Assembly: GCA_047975025.1 (NCBI GenBank)
Contig: JBKECY010000075.1
Span: 1-44,681 of the forward strand
Length of the DNA stretch: 44,681 nt
Reading direction: 5' to 3'
Source: JBKECY01 sp047975025
Lineage (GTDB): Bacteria > Bacillota > Clostridia > Lachnospirales > Lachnospiraceae
The first letter of the stretch is position 1. Each line of letters opens with the position of its first letter. Of the stretch, positions 16,294 to 24,635 are shown piece by piece. The position numbers and the translations under genes are program-made. The notes below the pieces were generated by a model that worked only from the letters and a program-made list of their open reading frames with translations, was not told the origin of the DNA and did not search any database.

Positions 16294-17676
16294 ATGGAAC
16301 CGGTAATTCTGGTGGATTTTGGCAGTACCTATACAAAGACCTGTGTATTTGATATGGAAGAAAAAGATCTTGTGATGTCAACAAGAACACCGTCGACGGT
16401 CGGTACGGATGCTTCTGTCGGATTTCTCATTAACAGGGAGGCAGTCAAACAGCAGATCGGTAAGTCGAATCTGGAGAAAGCCCGGACTGTGGCCAGCAGC
16501 AGCGCGGCGGGCGGACTGCGAATGGTCGTGGTAGGACTAACACCCAAGTACAGCCTGCGTGCCGGAATTCATGCCGCTTTAGGTGCCGGCGCACGTGTCG
16601 TTCAAACGTATTCGAATCGCCTGAGCGCAGAGGACATGGCCGAAATTATTGCGATTCATCCGGAAATCCTGCTGCTCTGCGGCGGTATTGAGCATGGAAA
16701 TCCTCAGCGAATCTGCGCTAATGCTGCCATGCTGGCAGAAACTCCCTGCTTCACCTCGCCGGTGGTTTATGCAGGCAACAAAAGTGTGGCAATGCAGATT
16801 CGGGGGATGCTGCTGGCACATGGCAAAGAATGTTATCTTTCCGAAAATCTGTTTCCGACACTTAAAGAATTAAATTCGCTTCCTGTTAATCGCGTACTGC
16901 GGGATATCTTTATGAAAAGAATTGCAGGCATGAAGGGAATTGCCCAGGTACAAGACTATATCCAAGGAGATGTTATGCCAACCCCGGCGGCTGTCTTTGA
17001 AGCGGGGGCACTGCTTAGCAAAGAGCCTGTGGAAGCAGGCGGTTTTGGCAGACTGATGCTTTTGGATGTCGGAGGCGCGACAACAGATGTATATTCCTAC
17101 ATAGAAAATGAAGTGGATTCGGTTAAATATGCAGGGGCTCCGGAGCCTGAGCACAAGAGAACTGTTGAAGGAGATTTGGGGGTGCGCTCCTCGGCTGTGT
17201 CCTTGCTTGCCGCGGAGGATGTGACACGAATTGCCGAACATACGGGACTTACTACGGAAGAAATCCATACTGGATGTCAGTATCGAGCTTCACATGCAGC
17301 TTTTTTGCCAAAAGAACCCAAAGACAAAATTCTGGATTATGAACTTACTTGTACGGCCGTTTATAAAAGTGCCCGAAGACATGGAGGGCAGATACTAAAC
17401 GCCTATGCCAGAGGGCAGAATAGTGTGCAGGAAGGTAAGAATCTTAGCAGAATACAGACAGTGATAGGCACCGGCGGAGCCATTATTGATTCACTGCATC
17501 CCCGGGCGATTCTGGAGAAGGTGCTAAAGACGGATGCCGAAAAGCAAAGACTTCTGCCCGAACAAAGTAAGATGTATCTTGATACACAGTATCTGCTTTA
17601 CGCAATCGGATTGGCAGCTTCCATAGATGCTGATACCGCAAGAATCATAGCGAAAAAAAACTTACGTAGCATATAG
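16294..17676 (+). CDS. GlmL/MutL-family ATPase, likely reactivase for the adjacent B12 mutase
   Basis: 460 aa of the ASKHA (actin/Hsp70-like) fold in the glutamate mutase MutL family: N-terminal phosphate loop VDFGSTYTKTCVF, second phosphate loop LLDVGGATTDVYSY near residue 255, and the adenosine-site region VIGTGGAII. MutL-type proteins accompany adenosylcobalamin carbon-skeleton mutases. They are thought to replace damaged cobalamin or act as chaperones. The next gene, 10 bases downstream, is a cobalamin-dependent mutase, which fits. AGGTGAGG precedes the start. Confidence 0.88.
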   Translation: MEPVILVDFGSTYTKTCVFDMEEKDLVMSTRTPSTVGTDASVGFLINREAVKQQIGKSNLEKARTVASSSAAGGLRMVVVGLTPKYSLRAGIHAALGAGARVVQTYSNRLSAEDMAEIIAIHPEILLLCGGIEHGNPQRICANAAMLAETPCFTSPVVYAGNKSVAMQIRGMLLAHGKECYLSENLFPTLKELNSLPVNRVLRDIFMKRIAGMKGIAQVQDYIQGDVMPTPAAVFEAGALLSKEPVEAGGFGRLMLLDVGGATTDVYSYIENEVDSVKYAGAPEPEHKRTVEGDLGVRSSAVSLLAAEDVTRIAEHTGLTTEEIHTGCQYRASHAAFLPKEPKDKILDYELTCTAVYKSARRHGGQILNAYARGQNSVQEGKNLSRIQTVIGTGGAIIDSLHPRAILEKVLKTDAEKQRLLPEQSKMYLDTQYLLYAIGLAASIDADTARIIAKKNLRSI

Positions 17677-17686
17677 GAGGCCGAGG

Positions 17687-19438
17687 ATGGGAACGATTTC
17701 AAGGCAGCAGATTATTACCCAGGAACTACCGGGTCTGCGCGACATACAAAACGAAGCACATAGCATAACAAAGGATTGGACGCTTGGAACGAGTGCCTTT
17801 GTTAAAGCACGCAATGTGGGCTCAGAACGCGAATATAAAGAAGCCTGTAAACAAAGCCGCAAGATTATGCGTCATGCGCATATTGGATACAATTCTTCCC
17901 AGGAAACCATGGAGGCTATTAAATACATCTATGCACAATTGAAGGAACGCGGAATTGTACTGGATCGATTTGGGATCTGCCTCGATGTACAGATGGGGGT
18001 CAAGCCTGAGGACAGAGATAAAGTACCTAAGGGAGCAGGTCTGCTGTTTGGCAGCGAGCAGGAATGGCGTGAAGTGGCGCAGGCAGCGCCTGTCATGGTA
18101 CACTTTGGGGACAATATGATTGGAACACTGAATACAATTGAGAATCTGCGGTGCGCTATTGCAGCTGGCGGAACTACGATTGGAAATGCTTCCCATTATT
18201 ATACCTATGAATATCCTTTTGCCTACGACTTAAATAAACGTACAACAGATACCGTTACGGGGCTGTCAATTATGGCATCCTATAAATCGAAGGGAATGCT
18301 GGTGCACTCGAATCTCGATGACGGGTTTCCGGCACTCTTCCACGACCTTGCCGTCACGCTTGGCTGGGCGAAACTAGAACGTCATATTGTACAGGATCTG
18401 ATTGGAGCAAAGCTGGGGCATTGTTTCGGCAATCTATTCAGTAACCCAATGCTGCGTATTGCCTTTTGCATGGCCCTCGATGCCATCAATGAAGGGGATT
18501 CCTGCGGTTCTATGGTCTATGGCAACACCACAGATTTCGATTTGGAATTTACCAGGAACTATCCTGTAATCAACAGCTATCTGTTGGGTGACATCGTGGC
18601 ACAGCTGCATCTGCCAAGCGGACATGCTTTAAATGCCGTCCCGGTTTCGGAAGCTTCCAGAATCCCATCTCCGGATGAAATTGTAGAAGCACAGGTTCTG
18701 TCGGCAACGCTTGAAAAGTATGCTTATGACTACGAACCCTATATCAATTGGGAAAAAGTAAATGAGGACAGAGATAGACTTTTGGCCGGAGCACAGATCT
18801 TCTATGACAGGACGTTGGATGGACTGGATTCCATGGGAATCAATATTGAGAACCCTGCGGAAGTCATGCTGGCGCTCAAGAAGCTGGGACCGGCGTATCT
18901 TGAATCACATTATGGGCCGGGTGTCGAGACCGACGGTCAGCGGACACCTGTATGGCCGACTGATATGGTGAAGAACATCGAAGGGATTCTGCAAAAATGT
19001 CTGCAGAACCTGCCAATCACAGGCGAACCGCTCAAAGATGTCAAAGTAGTGATTTGTTCTACGGATGTTCATGAATTCGGCAAAGAAATCGTAGGCCAGG
19101 TATTACAGGCAGCCGGAGCGACCATCTTCGATATTGGAACAGATGCCAGTGCTTCAGAAATTGCAGAAACACTGATAGAGACGGACAGCCGGTTTGTGGC
19201 GATCAGCACCTATAATGGAATTGCCCTCTCCTTTGGCAAAAAGGTATTAGAAGAGGTGAAAAAGTACGAGTTGGATGTGGAAATCTTCATGGGCGGACTC
19301 TTAAATGAAACGCTGGATGGCAATAATCTTCCGGAAGATGTAACAGAGAAACTGCGTGCGTTGGGGATTCACTGCAGCGAAGAGGCAGAAAAAATGGTAG
19401 AGCTGATACAAGGATTAATAGATGAGGGAAACGAGTAA
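17687..19438 (+). CDS. Adenosylcobalamin-dependent mutase, GlmE-like barrel fused to a B12 domain
   Basis: 583 aa. The C-terminal domain (from about residue 450) begins VKVVICSTDVHEFG: the DxHxxG motif, with His462 as predicted cobalt ligand, followed by the Rossmann-like GATIFDIGTDAS and FMGG. The N-terminal 440 residues resemble the barrel of the glutamate mutase E chain superfamily in places (HALNAVPVSEASRIPSPDEI, GPAYLESHYGPG). Glutamate mutase keeps barrel and cobalamin subunits separate; here they are one chain, as in 2-methyleneglutarate mutase. No PLP site of the aminomutases was recognised. It probably rearranges the carbon skeleton of an acid in this pathway. The substrate is unknown. 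AGGAGG lies eight bases upstream of the start. Confidence 0.85.
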   Translation: MGTISRQQIITQELPGLRDIQNEAHSITKDWTLGTSAFVKARNVGSEREYKEACKQSRKIMRHAHIGYNSSQETMEAIKYIYAQLKERGIVLDRFGICLDVQMGVKPEDRDKVPKGAGLLFGSEQEWREVAQAAPVMVHFGDNMIGTLNTIENLRCAIAAGGTTIGNASHYYTYEYPFAYDLNKRTTDTVTGLSIMASYKSKGMLVHSNLDDGFPALFHDLAVTLGWAKLERHIVQDLIGAKLGHCFGNLFSNPMLRIAFCMALDAINEGDSCGSMVYGNTTDFDLEFTRNYPVINSYLLGDIVAQLHLPSGHALNAVPVSEASRIPSPDEIVEAQVLSATLEKYAYDYEPYINWEKVNEDRDRLLAGAQIFYDRTLDGLDSMGINIENPAEVMLALKKLGPAYLESHYGPGVETDGQRTPVWPTDMVKNIEGILQKCLQNLPITGEPLKDVKVVICSTDVHEFGKEIVGQVLQAAGATIFDIGTDASASEIAETLIETDSRFVAISTYNGIALSFGKKVLEEVKKYELDVEIFMGGLLNETLDGNNLPEDVTEKLRALGIHCSEEAEKMVELIQGLIDEGNE

Positions 19439-19459
19439 GGTGAAAGGGCGGTGACGTTT

Positions 19460-20059
19460 ATGGCAGATACATATACAATTACGATCACAAGGCAGTTTGG
19501 AAGTCTGGGAAGACCCATAGGAATGAAGCTGGCGGAGCAGCTGGGCGTAGAATTCTACGATCGCGATATCGTGGAACAGGCTGCAAAAGATATGAATCTA
19601 CCCTTATCTTATGTAAGCGAACAAGAAGAAAGGGTGAGAAAAGGATTCTTCTACATGCGCTACCCACTGGGCGAAAACCCGGCTGAAATTCGGGATAAAA
19701 TCTATGCGGCACAACACAAAATCATCACGCAGTGGGCCCGCAAGTCATCTTCTGTGATTGTCGGGCGCTGTTCGGATTATATTTTACGTGCGCAAGAGCG
19801 TCACCTTAACTTCTATATTTATGCTCCGTATGAAGCACGCCTGCACAACTGTATCTGTGATCTGCAGATGAAAGAAAAAGATGCAGAAAAGATGATTGCG
19901 GAAATCGACAAAGCACGAGATGCTTACCACAGACGTTATGCAAAAGTGCCGATGTTAAATCAGACATATAACGACTTTATGCTGGATAGTTCGGTACTGG
20001 GAGTTGACGGTACGGTAGAAATCATGAAGCAAATCATAGAAACAAAATTTATAAAATAG
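19460..20059 (+). CDS. Cytidylate kinase-like family protein
   Basis: 199 aa from ATG 19460; a GTG at 19451 is possible. The start ITITRQFGSLGRPIGMKLAEQLG matches the phosphate loop of the cytidylate-kinase-like family (usual form GSGGREIG), followed by FYDRDIV and the lid-like VIVGRCSDYIL. It is distinct from the housekeeping CMP kinase and its function is not established. Members often sit beside transporters or metabolic operons. As the last gene before a terminator it belongs to this transcript. It might phosphorylate a pathway metabolite or have a regulatory role; both are guesses. Confidence 0.75.
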   Translation: MADTYTITITRQFGSLGRPIGMKLAEQLGVEFYDRDIVEQAAKDMNLPLSYVSEQEERVRKGFFYMRYPLGENPAEIRDKIYAAQHKIITQWARKSSSVIVGRCSDYILRAQERHLNFYIYAPYEARLHNCICDLQMKEKDAEKMIAEIDKARDAYHRRYAKVPMLNQTYNDFMLDSSVLGVDGTVEIMKQIIETKFIK

Positions 20060-20078
20060 CCGGATGCACATAACTTCT

Positions 20079-20131
20079 ACACATTCCTTTCGTATAATTT
20101 TTTTATGAAAATCGAAAGGAATGTGTTTTTT
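20079..20131 (+). terminator. Terminator overlapping the next gene's promoter and ribosome site
   Basis: A perfect 14-bp inverted repeat, ACACATTCCTTTCG (20079-20092) and CGAAAGGAATGTGT (20113-20126), ends in six T residues (20126-20131). The 20-base loop contains TATAAT (20093-20098), a possible -10 box, and the right arm contains AAAGGA, the ribosome site of the next gene. It may end the long upstream operon, and read-through RNA would have its downstream ribosome site masked. A DNA operator role around the -10 box is also possible. Confidence 0.75.
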
Positions 20132-21505
20132 ATGAAAATGAACGACAAACGCAAAACAATTGATATCGGAGGAATGACGTGTAGTAACTGTCAGACCAAA
20201 ATCGAAAAGGGTCTGAAAAAACTGGTAGGAATGACATCTGTAAAAGTGGATTATAAGTCCGGCAAGGCAGAGATTGTCTATGATTCACAGGTTTTAAGTT
20301 TTAAGGAAATTGAAAACACGATTACGAACTTAGGGTATCATATCGTGACAGGTAAGGAGCAGGCGCAGCAGCAGAATCGGTTAGCCGGCGTGCTGCTGCT
20401 GATTGTTGCCAGTTATTTTATAATCCGCCATCTATCGGCATTTGGTATTTTTAATTCTTTTCCGCTGGCAGAAGAGGGAATGGGATATGGAATGTTGTTT
20501 GTCATCGGTCTTTTGACATCTGTGCATTGTATTGCCATGTGCGGTGGCATCAATTTATCTCAGTGTATTCCGACAGCGGTTCAAACCACGGGTCAAAGTA
20601 AACTCAGCAGCCTGCGGCCGGGCTTTTTGTATAACCTGGGGCGAGTGATTTCTTATACAGTCGTCGGTGTAATCGTCGGAGCCCTTGGCTCGGTCATAAG
20701 TTTTTCAGGAACGATGAAAGGTGTGATTCAGTTATTGGCAGGTATCTTTATGGTACTTATGGGAATCAACATGCTGGGAATCTTTCCGGGGATTCGCAAA
20801 TTTATACCGCGTATGCCGGCGGTATTCGCCAGAGTAATTTCACAGGAAAAGCGCAGCAACAGTCCGTTGTATGTAGGCCTTTTAAATGGTTTGATGCCCT
20901 GCGGTCCGCTGCAGGCCATGCAGCTGTATGCACTTTCAACAGGCAGTCCGCTCAAAGGTGGGATTACGATGTTGATTTTCAGTCTGGGAACCGTACCGCT
21001 GATGTTTGGTCTGGGGGCTTTAAGCAGTATCTTAAGCACGCGGTTCACCAAAAAAATGATGACAGTCGGTGCAGCATTAGTCATAGTGCTGGGCGTGTTC
21101 ATGTTCTCAAACGGTTGGAGCCTGTCCGGATTTTTGTCTCCGGCGGCAGCGGCTTCAAATGTGGCGCAGACGGATACCACAGCCTCCGATACTTCTTCAG
21201 ATGAGGACACAGTACAGGAGGACACAGATACGGCAGAATCCGGCTCAGTACAGAAAGTAAGTACATCACTGGCCAATGGGTATGAACCTATTCAGGTCAA
21301 GGCCGGAATACCCGTAGAGTGGACAATCAATGTACCACAGGGAAGTCTGACCGGCTGCAATTACAGAATGGTCATTCCTTCCTATAATATAGAGCATACT
21401 TTTTCTTATGGTGAAAATGTCATCGAATTCACACCGACGGAGAGCGGGACGGTGTCCTATACATGCTGGATGGGAATGATCCGCAGTACGATTACAGTAG
21501 AATAA
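20132..21505 (+). CDS. HMA domain, TauE/SafE-type membrane domain and cupredoxin-like domain fusion; probable copper handling
   Basis: 457 aa from ATG 20132; ATG 20105 and 20138 are alternatives. Residues about 8-70 form a heavy-metal-associated domain with GMTCSNCQ. The middle is a six-helix CcdA/TauE-SafE-like membrane domain (SVHCIAMCGGINLSQ; LMPCGPLQAMQLYA). After an acidic Ser/Thr linker, the C-terminal part is a cupredoxin-like domain (VKAGIPVEWTINVPQGSLTGCN, YTCWMGMIRSTI) with two conserved Cys and a Met. This combination is seen in Gram-positive copper or silver export proteins. Metals would be bound inside, moved through the membrane, and met outside by the cupredoxin. The adjacent two-component system probably senses the same stress. 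Confidence 0.82.
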   Translation: MKMNDKRKTIDIGGMTCSNCQTKIEKGLKKLVGMTSVKVDYKSGKAEIVYDSQVLSFKEIENTITNLGYHIVTGKEQAQQQNRLAGVLLLIVASYFIIRHLSAFGIFNSFPLAEEGMGYGMLFVIGLLTSVHCIAMCGGINLSQCIPTAVQTTGQSKLSSLRPGFLYNLGRVISYTVVGVIVGALGSVISFSGTMKGVIQLLAGIFMVLMGINMLGIFPGIRKFIPRMPAVFARVISQEKRSNSPLYVGLLNGLMPCGPLQAMQLYALSTGSPLKGGITMLIFSLGTVPLMFGLGALSSILSTRFTKKMMTVGAALVIVLGVFMFSNGWSLSGFLSPAAAASNVAQTDTTASDTSSDEDTVQEDTDTAESGSVQKVSTSLANGYEPIQVKAGIPVEWTINVPQGSLTGCNYRMVIPSYNIEHTFSYGENVIEFTPTESGTVSYTCWMGMIRSTITVE

Positions 21506-21508
21506 TAT

Positions 21509-21538
21509 ATGACAAGCTGCACAAAAACGTGGTATATT
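21509..21538 (+). promoter_or_regulatory. Possible promoter for the two-component system
   Basis: ATGACA (21509-21514) and TATATT (21533-21538) with an 18-base spacer lie in the 83-base gap between the metal-transport gene and the response regulator. The match is moderate, and the three genes could also be transcribed together. Confidence 0.4.
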
Positions 21539-21588
21539 GTTGATGATTACAATCTGTAACATACATTCTGCTGTAAAGGATGGTATTT

Positions 21589-22302
21589 ATGGAACATGAG
21601 AAAAAACAAATACTGGTTGTAGATGATGAAGTCAAGATTACGGAGGTCATAGATTCTTTTTTGAGCAGCCGCGGCTACTGTGTATATACGGCGGAATCTG
21701 CCAGAGAAGCTTTAGAGCTGTTTCGCTCCAAAGAGATTGCACTGCTTATATTGGATATTATGCTGCCGGATATGTCCGGGGAGGAAATCTGCCGGGTGAT
21801 ACGGCGGGAGTCGCCGGTACCAATCATAATGCTGACTGCCAGAGTAGAAGAAGAGGATCTGTTGCAGAGCCTTGCGCTGGGTGCGGACGATTATATGACG
21901 AAACCATTCAGTCTGAAAGAACTGCATGCCCGGGTGGAGGCAGTCCTGCGGCGTACGCAGGCTGTGCTGCCGCACACGCGAAAATCTTTTCGGGATTCGG
22001 ATTTAATTGTGGATTTTGAAAAAAACGAGGTCCTTAAGAAGCATAAGCCGGTGGCGCTGACACCCAGCGAGAGCAAACTTCTGGCGGCGCTCATCCGCCA
22101 TCCTGGTAAAGTCTACACGCGTGAAGAATTGATTCTGCTGGCGCTTGGCGGCGAATTCGACGGATACGACAGAGCCATTGACAGCCATATCAAGAATCTG
22201 CGGCAGAAAATAGAAGATAATCCCCGGGAACCGGTGTACGTACGCACTGTACATGGGATGGGGTACAAATTTGGAGGAGACATGTATGAAGCGGACGCTT
22301 AA
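21589..22302 (+). CDS. OmpR/PhoB-type response regulator
   Basis: 237 aa from ATG 21589 (AAAGGA eight bases upstream; ATG 21580 overlaps that site). The receiver domain has the acidic pair VVDDE, the phosphate acceptor in LLILDIMLPD, the Thr in MLTARVE and the Lys in DYMTKPF. The C-terminal winged helix (LTPSESKLLAALIRHPGKVYTREEL, VYVRTVHGMGYKF) is typical of the OmpR group. It ends inside the start of the kinase gene (17-base overlap). Likely regulates the copper-type transporter before it. Confidence 0.93.
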   Translation: MEHEKKQILVVDDEVKITEVIDSFLSSRGYCVYTAESAREALELFRSKEIALLILDIMLPDMSGEEICRVIRRESPVPIIMLTARVEEEDLLQSLALGADDYMTKPFSLKELHARVEAVLRRTQAVLPHTRKSFRDSDLIVDFEKNEVLKKHKPVALTPSESKLLAALIRHPGKVYTREELILLALGGEFDGYDRAIDSHIKNLRQKIEDNPREPVYVRTVHGMGYKFGGDMYEADA

Positions 22303-23692
22303 GATGCAGCTCTCCCTTACGATCGCATTGATATCATTGTTGAGTGTGGCACTGATCAGTATACTTTCTAACGTGCTGATCTCAAGGCAGTTCGAACAAT
22401 ATATACAGAAGGAACAAGCAAATCGTGCGGCCGATATTGTAGAGAATCTAAGCAGTCAGTATAACCCGGTGCTTCAGGGCTGGGAGAAGGAATTTGTGCA
22501 TACGGTGGGTATGTATGCACTGTATGACGGCTATATCATAAAGCTGTATGATGCACAAAATACGGTCATCTGGGATGCACAGGATCATGATATGTCATTG
22601 TGCAAATATATTATGGATGATATCGCACAGCGGATGCAGAAGTGGAATGGACAGTCCAAGGGAGAATTCGTGACGGAATCCTACCCGATCACACAGGATG
22701 GAGCAGAAGTGGGAAGCGTGGAGATACAATACTATGGTCCGTTTTTTCTTAGTGAGAATGACTTTGCATTTTTGACGGCACTGAATCAGGTGCTGGCAGG
22801 CGTCGGGCTGGCAGCACTGCTTGTATCCTTCGTAGCGGGCTGGTTCTGGACGAGAAGAATCGCAGGTCCGGTCATACGCACTGCGCAGATTACCAAGCAG
22901 ATTGCCAGGGGAGAGTATGAAGTACAGATCGAGGAGCCGGCAGCATCACAGGAACTAAATGATATGATTCAGTCGGTCAATCATCTGGCGAAGGAGCTTA
23001 GTGCACAAGAGAATCTGAGACGCCAGCTTACATCCGATGTGGCGCACGAGCTGCGTACACCGCTGGCTACGCTCTCAGCACATCTGGAAGCTATGATTGA
23101 AGGTGTCTGGGATGCCACGCCCAAACGTCTGGAAAGCTGCCAGGAGGAAATCCGGCGGCTGACGCGTCTGATCGCTGACTTGGATAACCTTACAAAAGTC
23201 GAGCATGGACATACGAAATTGGAGCGGACTCAATTTGATATCAAAGAGCTGGCAGAAATTGTACTGGAACAATTCCGGGCAGAGCTTGCGGCCAAGGAGA
23301 TTACCGTTACACAGACACTGGCATCGGTGCAAATTTACGCAGACAGAGATCGCATCAGTCAGGTGCTTCATAATATATTGTCTAATGCCGTAAAATATAC
23401 ACCGGATGGAGGGCAGATTCATATAGTGACTGAGAAGCTGCCGTCCGAAGAGGTACAATTGGTTGTGGAAGACAGCGGAATCGGCATACCAAAGGCCGAG
23501 CAGGAGCTGATTTTCGAGAGACTGTACCGCACAGAAAAATCAAGGAGCCGCAAGACGGGTGGTGCCGGAATCGGCCTATCCATTGTAAAGAGTATTATAG
23601 AAGCGCATGGCGGCAGCATTGAAGTGGCTGACAGCGCATTAGGAGGAAGCCGGTTTACCATTCGGCTTTCATGCAAGAAAATGACTGTCTAA
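22286..23692 (+). CDS. Membrane sensor histidine kinase
   Basis: 468 aa from ATG 22286, preceded by GGAGGAGA; the longer frame from 22253 runs inside the regulator gene. Two membrane helices (about residues 8-30 and 165-190) bracket an extracellular sensor of about 135 residues without an obvious metal-binding cluster. Then come a HAMP linker, the phosphorylation box SDVAHELRTPL, and the ATPase boxes (N: HNILSNAVKYT; G1: VEDSGIGIP; G2: GGAGIGLSIV). The layout is that of copper- and cell-envelope-responsive kinases. The cue is inferred only from the neighbour. Confidence 0.92.
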   Translation: MKRTLKMQLSLTIALISLLSVALISILSNVLISRQFEQYIQKEQANRAADIVENLSSQYNPVLQGWEKEFVHTVGMYALYDGYIIKLYDAQNTVIWDAQDHDMSLCKYIMDDIAQRMQKWNGQSKGEFVTESYPITQDGAEVGSVEIQYYGPFFLSENDFAFLTALNQVLAGVGLAALLVSFVAGWFWTRRIAGPVIRTAQITKQIARGEYEVQIEEPAASQELNDMIQSVNHLAKELSAQENLRRQLTSDVAHELRTPLATLSAHLEAMIEGVWDATPKRLESCQEEIRRLTRLIADLDNLTKVEHGHTKLERTQFDIKELAEIVLEQFRAELAAKEITVTQTLASVQIYADRDRISQVLHNILSNAVKYTPDGGQIHIVTEKLPSEEVQLVVEDSGIGIPKAEQELIFERLYRTEKSRSRKTGGAGIGLSIVKSIIEAHGGSIEVADSALGGSRFTIRLSCKKMTV

Positions 23693-23707
23693 GAAGCAAA
23701 AGCTAAG

Positions 23708-23741
23708 AGCACTATGGAAAAAAGCCCCGTAGTGCTTTTTT
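23708..23741 (+). terminator. Terminator after the two-component operon
   Basis: AGCACTA (23708-23714) pairs with TAGTGCT (23730-23736), extended inward by TGG against CCG, and is followed by six T residues. It separates the metal-response genes from the fructose operon. Confidence 0.8.
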
Positions 23742-23790
23742 AGTACAAAAAAACAGTATATTTTTGGTGGAATAGTATAGTAGAAATCTG

Positions 23791-23819
23791 TTTACAGTGA
23801 GCGAAAATGGTGATATGAT
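23791..23819 (+). promoter_or_regulatory. Promoter of the fructose operon
   Basis: TTTACA (23791-23796) and TATGAT (23814-23819), 17-base spacer, with a TG at 23811-23812 that makes it an extended -10. It drives fruR and probably the whole PTS operon to 29422. Confidence 0.75.
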
Positions 23820-23825
23820 AACTAT

Positions 23826-23865
23826 ACAGTCAAAATAAATCATAAACAGTCAAAATAAATCAAAC
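23826..23865 (+). repeat. Tandem 20-bp direct repeat, candidate FruR operator
   Basis: Two adjacent 20-base units (23826-23845 and 23846-23865) share the first 17 bases exactly (ACAGTCAAAATAAATCA). They start seven bases after the -10 box, over the initial transcribed region. DeoR-family sugar repressors commonly bind tandem direct repeats. The 20-bp spacing, nearly two helical turns, would place two protomers on the same face. Binding by the adjacent repressor is inferred. Confidence 0.7.
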
Positions 23866-23885
23866 GCAGACCAAAGGAGTATCCT

Positions 23886-24635
23886 ATGCTGACAGAAGAA
23901 AGATATCAGGAAATATTACTTGAACTTGAAGAAAAAGGGCTGGTTACAGTACAAGAACTGACACAGCGTCTGGACGCCTCAGAATCAACCATTCGAAGAG
24001 ATCTGACAGAGCTTGAACACAGAGGAAAACTATCGAAGATTCATGGCGGGGCGAAATCGCTGGACGTACAGTTTTCTACGATGGATGTAGAGATGGCGGT
24101 GCGCAATGATCTGAACCAGTCGGAAAAAATGATTATTGGCAAATATGCAGCCAACCTGATTCAGCCAAACGATTTTGTTTTTATAGATGCAGGCAGTACG
24201 ACCGAAAAGCTGGTGGAGGCCATCCAGGAAACCAGATGCACATATGTAACTAATTCAATGATGCATGGGAAACGGTTAGCGGACAAGGGATGTAAAGTAT
24301 ACATTCTTGGAGGGGAGGTCAAGGAAAGAACAGAAGCAATCGTAGGAGAGGAGGCTGTCAGCTCGCTTGGCAAATATAATTTTACAATCGGTTTCTGGGG
24401 GACCAATGCAGTGACCGGTACGCATGGGTTTACGACACCGGATGTCAGTGAAGCATCCGTAAAGCAGAAGGCAATGAAGCAGACGAAGCAATGCTATGTG
24501 TTGTGCGATGCCAGCAAATTCAATCAGGTATCACCGGTACAATTTGCTGAGTTTCAGGATGCAATCATTATTACAGATAAGCTGACAGATGAAAGTTATC
24601 GCAAATACAAGAATATTTTGGAGGTAGATGCATAA
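23886..24635 (+). CDS. fruR: DeoR-family regulator of the fructose operon
   Basis: 249 aa. N-terminal DeoR helix-turn-helix (ERYQEILLELEEKGLVTVQELTQ, SESTIRRDLTELE, IHGGAKSL). The C-terminal sugar-phosphate sensing domain contains FIDAGSTTEKL, YVTNSMMHGKRLADKG and FWGTNAV. FruR-type members respond to fructose 1-phosphate. It is the first gene of the operon, behind AAAGGAG, and its stop overlaps the start of fruK by one base. It likely represses its own operon through the repeats at 23826-23865. Confidence 0.92.
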   Translation: MLTEERYQEILLELEEKGLVTVQELTQRLDASESTIRRDLTELEHRGKLSKIHGGAKSLDVQFSTMDVEMAVRNDLNQSEKMIIGKYAANLIQPNDFVFIDAGSTTEKLVEAIQETRCTYVTNSMMHGKRLADKGCKVYILGGEVKERTEAIVGEEAVSSLGKYNFTIGFWGTNAVTGTHGFTTPDVSEASVKQKAMKQTKQCYVLCDASKFNQVSPVQFAEFQDAIIITDKLTDESYRKYKNILEVDA

